This document shows positions 28,778 through 37,174 of a stretch of 64,000 nucleotides of DNA, in pieces (position 1 is the first letter of the stretch; the number at the start of each line of letters is the position of its first letter). This DNA is from an uncultured Clostridia bacterium (lineage in GTDB: Bacteria > Bacillota > Clostridia > Oscillospirales > SIG627). The DNA is taken from assembly GCA_947589595.1 (NCBI GenBank), contig CANQBV010000004.1:55466-119465 (forward strand), written 5' to 3'. Made by a program: the position numbers and the translations under genes. The notes beneath the pieces were generated by a model, which saw only the letters and a list, made by a program, of their open reading frames with translations, had not been told where the DNA came from and did not search any database.

Positions 28778-29521
28778 TCAGCGCTTCCTTTTCTTTTTTT
28801 CCACAGGCGGGTGCGCCTGCAGCCAGGCCTCGTAAAGCTCCGGCCGGCGGTCTTTGGTCAATTCCAGCGACTTTTCCAGCCGCCAGGCTTCTATTTTTTC
28901 GTGATGTCCACTCACCAGCACCTCCGGCACCTCTCTGCCGTGGTACGAAAACGGGCGCGTATACTGCGGATATTCCAAGAGCCCCGAAGCCAGACTTTCG
29001 TTTTCATAGCATTCCGGCGCCGCCAAAACTCCGTCCTTCAGGCGCGAGACCGCGTCCACCAAAATTGCCGCCGGCAGCTCTCCGCCGGTCAGCACATAAT
29101 CCCCGCAGGAAATTTCGTCGTCGCAAATTTCATCGATCACCCGCTGATCCACCCCTTCGTAGTGCCCGCAGAGCAAAACGAGACGCTTTTTTCCGGCAAG
29201 GCTTTTTACCGTTTCCTGAGTGAGCACCCGGCCTTTCGGGGAAAGATAGATCACATAGGGCTTTTCCGCGTTTTCTTCGCACTCATGCAAAATAGCGGAA
29301 TAGCATTCATAAATCGGCTCCGGCTGCATGAGCATTCCCTTGCCGCCGCCGTAGGGCGTATCGTCCACCCGGCGGAATTTATCCTGCGAATAATCGCGGA
29401 TATTGCGGCAGCAGATCTCCACAATCCCCGCCCGGCGCGCCCGGCCGATAATGCTTTCGGAAAGAATGGTCTCCATCATTTCCGGAAACAGCGTCATAAT
29501 ATCAAAACGGATTTCGGCCAT
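28778..29521 (-). CDS. trmD: tRNA (guanine-N1)-methyltransferase
   Basis: DTPYGGGKGMLMQPEP, LCGHYEGVDQRV, GDYVLTGGE. Confidence 0.97.
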   Translation of the reverse strand: MAEIRFDIMTLFPEMMETILSESIIGRARRAGIVEICCRNIRDYSQDKFRRVDDTPYGGGKGMLMQPEPIYECYSAILHECEENAEKPYVIYLSPKGRVLTQETVKSLAGKKRLVLLCGHYEGVDQRVIDEICDDEISCGDYVLTGGELPAAILVDAVSRLKDGVLAAPECYENESLASGLLEYPQYTRPFSYHGREVPEVLVSGHHEKIEAWRLEKSLELTKDRRPELYEAWLQAHPPVEKKKRKR

Positions 29522-30027
29522 CAGTCAAAAAGTCCCTCCGGCGCTTTCACAAAAACGCCCTTTTCCAGGTCAAATTCCAGGATCCATTCTTTGATCGCCG
29601 GGAAATACGCCTCCGTACCGTCCGCCTTGCGGATCACATAGAGATCGCTCGCGCCGCGATTGACCACGTCAAGAATCTTGCCGTAGCGCTCGCCCGTTTC
29701 CTTTTCGATCAGATCGAGTCCGAAAAGATCCGCGTAAAAAATCTTCCTGCCCTCGGGGTCGATCTGATCGCGCGCGGCATACAGCGTTTTTCCTTTCAGA
29801 TTCATTACCGCGTCCACGTCCTCAAGCCCCTCAAACGCCAGCAAAAACAAATCGCCCTGGCGGCGGCGGGAACGGACTTTCAGTTCCCTTTCCCCCGTCT
29901 CTTTTAAAAAGAAGCGCTTAAGATTCGCAAAAACCTCGTCGCTTTCCAGCCAGTTTTCCGCTTTTACTTCCCCGTGCAAGCCGTGAACATTGCGGATTTT
30001 TCCCGCCTCTAAAATCGTTTTTTTCAT
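29521..30027 (-). CDS. rimM: 16S rRNA processing protein RimM
   Basis: NVHGLHGEVKAENW..., PRC-barrel C-terminus, adjacent to trmD. Confidence 0.93.
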   Translation of the reverse strand: MKKTILEAGKIRNVHGLHGEVKAENWLESDEVFANLKRFFLKETGERELKVRSRRRQGDLFLLAFEGLEDVDAVMNLKGKTLYAARDQIDPEGRKIFYADLFGLDLIEKETGERYGKILDVVNRGASDLYVIRKADGTEAYFPAIKEWILEFDLEKGVFVKAPEGLFD

Positions 30028-30166
30028 CCTTCTGCCTTTTATCATACTCTTATGGATGATTGTAACATAAAACGGGAAAAATGACCATAGCTTTTTTGCA
30101 AATTTTAAAATTTCTTTCCATTTATTCTAAAAATTTCAGCTTTCCGGAATTTTTTTCAAAATTTTC

Positions 30167-30195
30167 TTGACAAAGCCTACGTCCCCTGCTATAAT
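30167..30195 (+). promoter_or_regulatory. sigma-A promoter of rpmG-secE-nusG operon
   Basis: TTGACA-17-TATAAT. Confidence 0.88.
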
Positions 30196-30263
30196 AGGGG
30201 GAGCCGTGAGAGGTCTTTTTTTTTCGGCGGCGAGACTGCAAATTTTTTCGGAGGAAAATCGAC

Positions 30264-30428
30264 ATGACTGGAAAAGGAAAAAGAGAAAGAATCACCCTGG
30301 TTTGCAGCGAATGCAAACAGAGAAATTACGATACCATTAAAAATAAAGCCAACGACCCCGACAGACTGCAGATGAACAAATACTGTCCGTTCTGTCGCAA
30401 GCACACGCTGCACAAAGAAAGCAAGTAA
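30264..30428 (+). CDS. rpmG: 50S ribosomal protein L33
   Basis: [62 protein letters not shown]. Confidence 0.95.
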   Translation: MTGKGKRERITLVCSECKQRNYDTIKNKANDPDRLQMNKYCPFCRKHTLHKESK

Positions 30429-30449
30429 TTTATAAGGAGATTTTGTAAC

Positions 30450-30710
30450 ATGGCGGAAGAAACCAAGAAAGCTGCGGAAAAGCCTGCCAAGGCGGAAAAG
30501 GCGGCGAAAAAGCCCCGCAAACGCGGCAGAATTGCCAATTTCTTCAGAGAGTACAAAAGCGAACTGAAAAAGGTCGTCTGGTATCCGAAAAACGAAGTGG
30601 CGCGCGATACCGGCATTGTTGTGGCTTCGCTGGTGGTTGCCGGCGTGGTGATCGGCGTGCTGGATCTTATTTTCACACAGATCATTCTTCTGATCGGTCA
30701 GATCGGCTAA
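30450..30710 (+). CDS. secE: Preprotein translocase subunit SecE
   Basis: FFREYKSELKKVVWYPKNEVARDT single TM. Confidence 0.95.
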   Translation: MAEETKKAAEKPAKAEKAAKKPRKRGRIANFFREYKSELKKVVWYPKNEVARDTGIVVASLVVAGVVIGVLDLIFTQIILLIGQIG

Positions 30711-30737
30711 GCACTCAGGTTTTTCAAAGGAGTTACT

Positions 30738-31268
30738 ATGCTGGAAGATAATCTTACTCCGCATTGGTATGTCGTGCACACGTATTCGGGCTATGAAAAC
30801 AAAGTGGCCGTCAACCTGGAAAAGATCGTCGAAAACCGCAAGGTGAGCAATCTGATTCAGGCGATCCGCATTCCCATGGAAAAAGTGCCGGAATCCGAAG
30901 GCGGCGACGGCGTGGCCGAACGCAAAATTTTCCCCAGCTATGTGCTGGTGAAAATGATCATGAACGATGAAAGCTGGCATATCGTGCGCAATACCACCGG
31001 CGTCACGGGCTTTGTCGGCCCGGGGTCCATGCCGGTCGTTTTATCGGACGAAGAAGTGGCGTCCCTTGGAGTGGAAAACGACGCCGTTTCCCTGCCCTAT
31101 AAGGTGGGCGACAAGGTTCGCGTGATCGAAGGCCCTCTGGCCGCACACATCACTTCGGCTGTGGTGGAGGAAATTTCTCCCGACAGCAAAAAAATCAAGG
31201 TGCTTGCCGAGCTTTACGGCCGCAGCACCAAAATCGAACTGGATTCTGCCTGGGTAGAACCGTTCTGA
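30738..31268 (+). CDS. nusG: Transcription termination/antitermination protein NusG
   Basis: WYVVHTYSGYENKVAVNLE; KOW domain. Confidence 0.97.
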   Translation: MLEDNLTPHWYVVHTYSGYENKVAVNLEKIVENRKVSNLIQAIRIPMEKVPESEGGDGVAERKIFPSYVLVKMIMNDESWHIVRNTTGVTGFVGPGSMPVVLSDEEVASLGVENDAVSLPYKVGDKVRVIEGPLAAHITSAVVEEISPDSKKIKVLAELYGRSTKIELDSAWVEPF

Positions 31269-31362
31269 ATTCGATTTAAATCCCGCTTGGGTTTTAAATA
31301 CTGCCTGCCAGGCAGTGTGGGAGGGAATCAAAACTTAGGTTCCCGCCAAACCACGAAAGGAG
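31269..31362 (+). promoter_or_regulatory. Candidate ribosomal protein L1-type autoregulatory leader upstream of rplK-rplA
   Basis: ACTGCCTGcCAGGCAGT hairpin, then GTGGGAGGGAA...GGTTCCCGCC...CCAC pairing before SD. Confidence 0.45.
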
Positions 31363-31368
31363 TCTATT

Positions 31369-31794
31369 ATGGCAAAAAAAATCGTAGCTTATGTTAAGCT
31401 CCAGCTCCCGGCCGCAAAGGCAATGCCCGGACCCCCTGTCGGTCCCGCCCTCGGCCAGCACGGTGTCGCCATCCCGAATTTCTGCAAAGAATTCAATGAA
31501 CGCACCAAAAACGATGTCGGATTGATCATCCCTGTAGTGATTACCATCTACTCGGACAGAACCTTCTCCTTCATCACCAAAACGCCCCCCGCCGCCGTAC
31601 TGGTGAAAAAGGCGTGCGGAATCGAGTCCGGCTCTGCCGTACCGAACAAAACCAAGGTAGCCAAGCTCACGCAGGAACAGCTCCGCGCCATCGCTACCCA
31701 GAAAATGCCCGACCTGAACGCCGCTTCCATTGAAGCCGCCATGAGCATGATCGCCGGAACCGCGCGCAGCATGGGCGTTACGGTGGAAGAATAA
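31369..31794 (+). CDS. rplK: 50S ribosomal protein L11
   Basis: [27 protein letters not shown]. Confidence 0.98.
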   Translation: MAKKIVAYVKLQLPAAKAMPGPPVGPALGQHGVAIPNFCKEFNERTKNDVGLIIPVVITIYSDRTFSFITKTPPAAVLVKKACGIESGSAVPNKTKVAKLTQEQLRAIATQKMPDLNAASIEAAMSMIAGTARSMGVTVEE

Positions 31795-31812
31795 GAAAGG
31801 AGCGTTTTGAAG

Positions 31813-32505
31813 ATGAAAAGAGGAAAGAAATATACCGAAAGCGCAGCCGCTTTCGATAAAAATCAACTCTTCGATACCGAAGAAGCTTTCGACCACGTCG
31901 TTGCCAGTTCCAAAGCTAAGTTCGATGAAACCATTGAACTGCACGTTCGCCTGGGCGTAGACTCCCGTCACGCAGACCAGCAGGTCCGCGGCGCGGTCGT
32001 TCTGCCCAACGGTACCGGTAAAAAGGTCCGTACGCTTGTGTTTGCCAAAGGCGACAACGCCAAAGCCGCCGAAGAGGCCGGTTCCGACTACGTCGGCGCC
32101 GAGGACTTCGTTGCCAAGATCCAGAACGAAAACTGGTTTGAATTCGACGTCGTGATCGCCACGCCCGATATGATGGGCGTCATCGGCCGTCTGGGGAAAG
32201 TCCTCGGTCCGAAAGGTCTGATGCCGAACCCCAAAGCCGGCACCGTTACGATGAACGTAGCGAAAGCCGTGCAGGACGCCAAAGCCGGTAAAATCGAATA
32301 CCGTCTGGATAAAACCAACATCATCCACTGCCCCATTGGCAAAGCTTCCTTCGGGAAAGAAAAATTAGTGGAAAACTTCAACGCAATCATGGGCGCAATC
32401 ATCAAAGCCAAACCCGCCGCAGCCAAAGGTCAGTATATCAAGAGCTGCGTGGTGGCCTCCACCATGGGCCCCGGCGTTAAAGTCAATTCCGCAAAACTCG
32501 GCTAA
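31813..32505 (+). CDS. rplA: 50S ribosomal protein L1
   Basis: [10 protein letters not shown]...; [22 protein letters not shown]. Confidence 0.98.
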   Translation: MKRGKKYTESAAAFDKNQLFDTEEAFDHVVASSKAKFDETIELHVRLGVDSRHADQQVRGAVVLPNGTGKKVRTLVFAKGDNAKAAEEAGSDYVGAEDFVAKIQNENWFEFDVVIATPDMMGVIGRLGKVLGPKGLMPNPKAGTVTMNVAKAVQDAKAGKIEYRLDKTNIIHCPIGKASFGKEKLVENFNAIMGAIIKAKPAAAKGQYIKSCVVASTMGPGVKVNSAKLG

Positions 32506-32513
32506 AATTTGTA

Positions 32514-32543
32514 CTTGACAGGGAGGTTGTACCTGTGGTATAA
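32514..32543 (+). promoter_or_regulatory. Promoter of rplJ-rplL
   Basis: TTGACA-18-TATAAT. Confidence 0.85.
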
Positions 32544-32551
32544 TCTCCCTG

Positions 32552-32670
32552 TTACCGAAGACAACAGGTGAAACGCCAGTTTCTTAAAACGCGCCTGTCG
32601 AGGAAAACAAAAATCTTTCTATGGATCTGTTTTTGTGTTTCTTCGGCAGAAGAAGCACTTTTTTTATCGG
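32552..32670 (+). promoter_or_regulatory. L10 leader RNA with attenuator
   Basis: ACCGAAGACAACAGGTG...CGCCTGTCGAGG, then GTGTTTCTTCggcaGAAGAAGCACTTTTTTT. Confidence 0.88.
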
Positions 32671-32716
32671 CTTTTTCCGATCCCGTTGTCTTGAAATTCA
32701 AATGGAGGTAAAGAAA

Positions 32717-33226
32717 ATGCCAAGCGCAAAAATCCTTGAACAAAAGCAGGCTGCCTGCGCCACCCTGACGGAAAAGATCCAGAATTCCGTTGCCGGCGTC
32801 CTGGTCAGCTATGCCGGTATCACCGTGGAACTGGATACCCAGCTCCGCAACGCGCTCCGTACCGCCGGGGTTGATTACAAGGTTTACAAGAACTCCCTCA
32901 TGGGCAGAGCTTGCGAAGCCAGCGGCTACGGTGAACTGAAAACGCATCTGGAAGGCATGAACGCGATTGCAATTTCCGCGGAGGATCCCATCGCTCCTGC
33001 GAAAATTCTCAAAGAATATGCGGACAAAATCCCCACCTTTGAGATCAAAGCCGGCTATATCGACGGCGGCGTGATCGACGCTGCTGCTGTGAACGAACTG
33101 GCCAGCACGCCTTCCAAAGAAACCATGGTTTGCAAAATCATGGGCAGCATGATGGGCCCGCTCTATGGTCTTGCCTACGTTCTGCAGGCAAAGATCGACA
33201 AAGAAGAACAAGCCCCGGCAGAATAA
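32717..33226 (+). CDS. rplJ: 50S ribosomal protein L10
   Basis: Start at MPSAKILEQKQ after SD GGAGG. Confidence 0.96.
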   Translation: MPSAKILEQKQAACATLTEKIQNSVAGVLVSYAGITVELDTQLRNALRTAGVDYKVYKNSLMGRACEASGYGELKTHLEGMNAIAISAEDPIAPAKILKEYADKIPTFEIKAGYIDGGVIDAAAVNELASTPSKETMVCKIMGSMMGPLYGLAYVLQAKIDKEEQAPAE

Positions 33227-33268
33227 TGACACACTAAAAAACTAAAAACCATTCGGAGGTATTGAAAA

Positions 33269-33649
33269 ATGGCTACTGAAAAAACCACTCAGATTCTCGA
33301 AGAGATCAAATCCCTTACCATTCTTGAAATGAAAGACCTTGTTTCCGCCCTGGAAGAAGAATTCGGCGTTTCTGCGGCTCCCGTTGCCGTAGCAGCCGGT
33401 GCTCCTGCCGGCGGCGCTGCTCCCGCTGCAGAAGAGAAAACCGAATTCGACGTTGTTCTCACCTCCTTCGGCGAAAAGAAGCTCGACGTCATTAAGGTCG
33501 TTCGCGAAATCACCGGTCTCGGTCTGAAGGACGCAAAAGATATGGTAGAAGGCGTTCCTTCCAAGGTGAAGGAAGGCGTTTCCAAGGCTGACGCCGAAGA
33601 AATCCAGAAGAAGCTTACCGAAGCCGGCGCTACCGCTGAACTCAAGTAA
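33269..33649 (+). CDS. rplL: 50S ribosomal protein L7/L12
   Basis: [39 protein letters not shown]. Confidence 0.98.
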   Translation: MATEKTTQILEEIKSLTILEMKDLVSALEEEFGVSAAPVAVAAGAPAGGAAPAAEEKTEFDVVLTSFGEKKLDVIKVVREITGLGLKDAKDMVEGVPSKVKEGVSKADAEEIQKKLTEAGATAELK

Positions 33650-33666
33650 GATCCCGTACACAATCA

Positions 33667-33702
33667 AAAAAGAACCGATCTTTTGATCGGTTCTTTTTTT
33701 GC
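33667..33702 (+). terminator. Terminator after rplL
   Basis: AAGAACCGATCttttGATCGGTTCTTTTTTTG. Confidence 0.93.
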
Positions 33703-33801
33703 ACTTTTTGAGAAAAAATGCAGAATCGGCGAAAAAGTTTCCTCTTGATTTTCCGCCGCAATATGATACAATATAGAAAAAGCAACAAGGAGGATGCAAC
33801 T

Positions 33802-34782
33802 ATGCTTCCCTATATCATTGGCGGTATCTTGGTCGTTCTGCTGCTGGTTCTCATTTTCAGCTGCGTGAATATTGTCCCGCAAGCTTCGGAATACGTGGTA
33901 GAACTGCTCGGTCGCTATAAAACCACCTGGTCTGCCGGGGTGCATTTGAAATTGCCTTTTTTGGAAAAAATCGCCCGCAAGATCACCTTAAAGGAGCAGG
34001 TACTGGATTCCCCGCCGCAGCCGGTTATTACCAAAGATAACGTTACCATGCAAATCGATACCGTGGTGTATTTCAAGGTGTTCGACGCCAAGCTTTATAC
34101 CTACGGCGCTGTAAACCCCATCAACGCCCTGGGAATGCTGACCGCCACCACGCTGCGTAATATTGTGGGCGGGCTGGATCTGGACGGCACGCTCACCTCG
34201 CGCGATGAGATCAACGGGCAAATGACCCAGCTTTTGGACGAAGCCACCGACCAATGGGGGATCCGCGTCACGCGCGTCGAGCTGAAAAACATCATTCCGC
34301 CGAAAGAAATTCAGGCGGCGATGGAAAAACAGATGAAAGCCGAGCGGGACAAGCGCGAAGCGCTCTTGCAGGCCGAGGGTCACAAGGCCGCCGCGATTAC
34401 CCGCGCCGAAGGCGATAAGCAAGCCATGATTCTGGCTGCCGAGGGCGAACGCGACGCCCGCATTGCCCGTGCCGAGGGCGAAGCCAAAGCCATTTTGCTG
34501 GCCAAGCAAGCCGAGGCCGACGGCCTGCGCGCTCTGCGCGAAGCCGCTCCCAGCGCCGCAGTGCTGGAACTGAAAAAATATGAATCCCTGGTGGCGCTTT
34601 CCCGCGGTCAGGCCAGCAAAATCATTATTCCCAGCAACGTTGTCGATACGGTGAATCGCTCGGTTCTCTTTTCGGAAGTGACCGGTCTTGGCGACGTCAC
34701 GCCCGCCGGCAGTGAACCGGAACCCGAACCGATGGAAGATCCCTGCTGCGAAAAATATCAGAAGGAGGAAAACCCCTCATGA
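33802..34782 (+). CDS. SPFH/Band 7 (QmcA-like) protein
   Basis: N-terminal TM, SPFH domain, EAQA-like heptads (ERDARIARAEGEAKAILLAKQAEADGLR). Confidence 0.92.
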   Translation: MLPYIIGGILVVLLLVLIFSCVNIVPQASEYVVELLGRYKTTWSAGVHLKLPFLEKIARKITLKEQVLDSPPQPVITKDNVTMQIDTVVYFKVFDAKLYTYGAVNPINALGMLTATTLRNIVGGLDLDGTLTSRDEINGQMTQLLDEATDQWGIRVTRVELKNIIPPKEIQAAMEKQMKAERDKREALLQAEGHKAAAITRAEGDKQAMILAAEGERDARIARAEGEAKAILLAKQAEADGLRALREAAPSAAVLELKKYESLVALSRGQASKIIIPSNVVDTVNRSVLFSEVTGLGDVTPAGSEPEPEPMEDPCCEKYQKEENPS

Positions 34783-34958
34783 AAAAGCTTTTCATTGCCC
34801 TTCTCGCGTTGCTGCTTGTTTTCTCTTTTGCTTCCTGCAAAAAGAAAGAAGAGGAGCCCGCTGCCAGCGCCGACATCCAAACGCCTGCCGATTTGGTTGA
34901 AAACGGTGGCATTGTACTGGAAGACGGCTTCGAGACTCCGATCATTTTCCGCAACTAG
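34779..34958 (+). CDS. 59-aa lipoprotein translationally coupled to SPFH gene
   Basis: MKKLFIALLALLLVFSFASCKKKEEE lipobox; ATGA overlap; SD GGAGG. Confidence 0.8.
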   Translation: MKKLFIALLALLLVFSFASCKKKEEEPAASADIQTPADLVENGGIVLEDGFETPIIFRN

Positions 34959-34966
34959 CCCTGTTT

Positions 34967-35062
34967 TGCGGGGCGCTGCTCCGCACGAATTCAATCCGCA
35001 GGGCCACGCACCCTGGGTTCAGGGGGCTTTTCCAAAAGCCCCCTGAACACCCGCAAAACTTT
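34967..35062. repeat. Intergenic hairpin repeat, locus 2 left copy (minus orientation)
   Basis: TGCGGGGCgctGCTCCGCA and GTTCAGGGGGCTTTTccAAAAGCCCCCTGAAC. Confidence 0.75.
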
Positions 35063-35070
35063 TGGAAAAC

Positions 35071-35097
35071 AAAAAGAGGTTATCATAACCTCTTTTA
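35071..35097. terminator. Bidirectional terminator
   Basis: AAAAAGAGGTTAtcaTAACCTCTTTTATTTT. Confidence 0.85.
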
Positions 35098-35109
35098 TTT
35101 TTGTTTCAA

Positions 35110-35200
35110 GCGCTTTTGAAAGTCAGGAAAACTTTTCGCGAAAAGTTTTCCTGCAAGTTGCGGGGCGAAGCCTCGCATCGCAGGACGCGGGGCGGCGCCG
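35110..35200. repeat. Intergenic hairpin repeat, locus 2 right copy (plus orientation)
   Basis: CAGGAAAACTTTTcgcgAAAAGTTTTCCTG and TTGCGGGGCgaaGCCTCGCA. Confidence 0.75.
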
Positions 35201-35219
35201 CTAAACAGACCTCGGCATT

Positions 35220-35651
35220 TTATAAGGTGATTTCCATGCGAATATGCGGGACGCCAAGCTCCAAAAAGGGCTCGGAAACTGCACAAAAACCGCATTTTTC
35301 ATAAAAGGGGCGCGCCTGTATTTGCGAATCCAGGATGACTTTTTCGGCGCCCAATTTCTCTTTTGCGGCCTGCAGCCCCGCTTTCACAATGGTTCTCCCT
35401 AAGCCGCAGCCACGCTTGACGGCAATGACGCGACCCATGAAGGCAAGGCCTTTTTCGACAGGAAAAACGCGCAAATACGCCCGCAATTCCCCTTCTTCGG
35501 TGAGAAATACGTGCAAGGCTTCCTTCTCCTTTTCGTCTACTTCCCGGTGGAGCCACTGCTGCTCCACCACAAAAACGGATTCCCGCAGGCGGAAGATTTC
35601 CAGCAGCTCGTCCAAAGACAATTCCTGATACTTTTTCACAAAAATCGGCAT
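35220..35651 (-). CDS. GNAT family N-acetyltransferase (ElaA-like)
   Basis: LYEIFRLRESVFVVEQQ-type start, GRVIAVKRGCGLGRTIVKAGL. Confidence 0.9.
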   Translation of the reverse strand: MPIFVKKYQELSLDELLEIFRLRESVFVVEQQWLHREVDEKEKEALHVFLTEEGELRAYLRVFPVEKGLAFMGRVIAVKRGCGLGRTIVKAGLQAAKEKLGAEKVILDSQIQARPFYEKCGFCAVSEPFLELGVPHIRMEITL

Positions 35652-35789
35652 TCTGTTTTTTCTCCTTTTTCTTCTGAATTTATGATACAACATTTTTGTC
35701 TGTTCGTCAAATTTGACACGGCTCCGTAAAAAAAGCATACATTTCTGTTTTTACGCATAAATTTCTACTAAATCTAAGGAGGGTTCTTT

Positions 35790-37022
35790 ATGAAAAAAGT
35801 TATTGCGGTCTTGATGATGATTCTGATCCTTTTTCCCACGACGTTTCCACTGACGGCAGCGGCAATTTCGGAAGATAGCGCCGAAACGGCGGGCAGTCCG
35901 GAGCAGGAAGCCGCCGCTGACGCAACCGCGGCGTTTACCCTACCCTGCCGGGGCGCAATCCTGATCGAGCAAACCACCGGACGGGTTTTATATGAATCCA
36001 ACGCCGATGAACCGATGCCGATCGCCAGTGTGACGAAGGTCATGACCCTGCTTTTGGTAATGGAGGCACTGGACGCCGGCACGCTCTCTCTGGATGAAAA
36101 CGTACCGATCAGCGAACTGGCAGCTTCCATGGGCGGCAGCCAGGTCTTTCTGGAAGTGGGCGAGGAAATCTCTTTGAACGACGTCCTGAAGGCGGTATTT
36201 GTCTCCAGCGCCAACGACGGCGCGGTGGCGCTGGCGGAGCTGGTATCCGGCACAATGGAGGGGTTTGTGGCGCGCATGAACGAGCGCGCCGCCGAGCTGG
36301 GAATGACAAGCGCCGTTTTCTACAACCCCACCGGCCTCGATGATCAGGAAACCAACCTCTGTTCCGCGCGCGACGTGGCGATTATGTCGCGCGAGCTGCT
36401 TTCCCACGAAAAGGTTTACGACTACACCAAAATCTGGATCGATTCCATCCGCGGCGGCGCTTTCGGTCTTTCCAATACCAATAAGCTGGTGCGTTTTTAT
36501 CCGGGTGCGACCGGTTTAAAAACCGGCTCGACCGGCAAAGCCAAGTACTGTGTCTCCGCTTCGGCCGAACGCGGCAATTTGAAGCTTTGTGCCGTTGTAC
36601 TGGCAGGCGAAACCAGCGCCGACCGCTTTCAGGCGGCAAAGACCATGCTGGATTACGGCTTTGCAAATTACGCCTATTATGTGCCCGAAGCTTACCAGGA
36701 AGTGTCAATCCCCGTTTGGGGCGGCACAGCGGCCTCGGTGGGAACCGAAGCGACCGGCGCCGGCCTTTTGCTGGCAAAGAGCGACGCAACCGGGCTGACC
36801 TCCCGCATTGAAATAGCCGAGGAGCTCAATGCCCCGGTAGAAAAGGGGCAGGTCGTCGGAAAAATTCTTTATGAAAAAGGCGGCGCCGTGATCCAGGAAG
36901 TGCCGATCACGGCCAAGGAAGCCGTCCCGAAGCTGAATTTTTGGGGAATTTTCCGCCAGCTCTTGCGGGTCGTTCTCTTCTCGAATCCGCAAAGAGACGC
37001 CGCGAGCCACCCCACTGCTTAA
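35790..37022 (+). CDS. dacF: Serine-type D-Ala-D-Ala carboxypeptidase
   Basis: ASVTKVMTLL (SXXK), SANDGAVALAE (SXN), GLKTGSTG (KTG). Confidence 0.93.
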   Translation: MKKVIAVLMMILILFPTTFPLTAAAISEDSAETAGSPEQEAAADATAAFTLPCRGAILIEQTTGRVLYESNADEPMPIASVTKVMTLLLVMEALDAGTLSLDENVPISELAASMGGSQVFLEVGEEISLNDVLKAVFVSSANDGAVALAELVSGTMEGFVARMNERAAELGMTSAVFYNPTGLDDQETNLCSARDVAIMSRELLSHEKVYDYTKIWIDSIRGGAFGLSNTNKLVRFYPGATGLKTGSTGKAKYCVSASAERGNLKLCAVVLAGETSADRFQAAKTMLDYGFANYAYYVPEAYQEVSIPVWGGTAASVGTEATGAGLLLAKSDATGLTSRIEIAEELNAPVEKGQVVGKILYEKGGAVIQEVPITAKEAVPKLNFWGIFRQLLRVVLFSNPQRDAASHPTA

Positions 37023-37125
37023 GGAGATAAACGCCCATCCAGGGTAGCAGCTTTGAGTCTTCTCCTCGAGGAGCTGCCGTGTCCTTGGGTACCCGGAGGG
37101 GAGAACCCGAAACGAGAACAAAAAA
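37023..37125 (+). other. Unexplained structured intergenic segment (candidate 3'UTR RNA or sRNA)
   Basis: GGGTA/TACCC and GCAGCT/AGCTGC pairings plus CTCCTCGAGGAG palindrome immediately before a strong terminator. Confidence 0.35.
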
Positions 37126-37161
37126 CCGGCTGAACGGGATTCCGTTCAGCCGGTTTTTCTT
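37126..37161. terminator. Bidirectional terminator between dacF and convergent secreted-protein gene
   Basis: AAAAACCGGCTGAACGGgattCCGTTCAGCCGGTTTTT. Confidence 0.93.
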
Positions 37162-37174
37162 TTTGAGGATCTAT

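Noticed and set aside
32621-32716. N-terminal extension of rplJ
   Set aside because: Lies in the L10 leader and attenuator; canonical start MPSAKI with SD at 32717.
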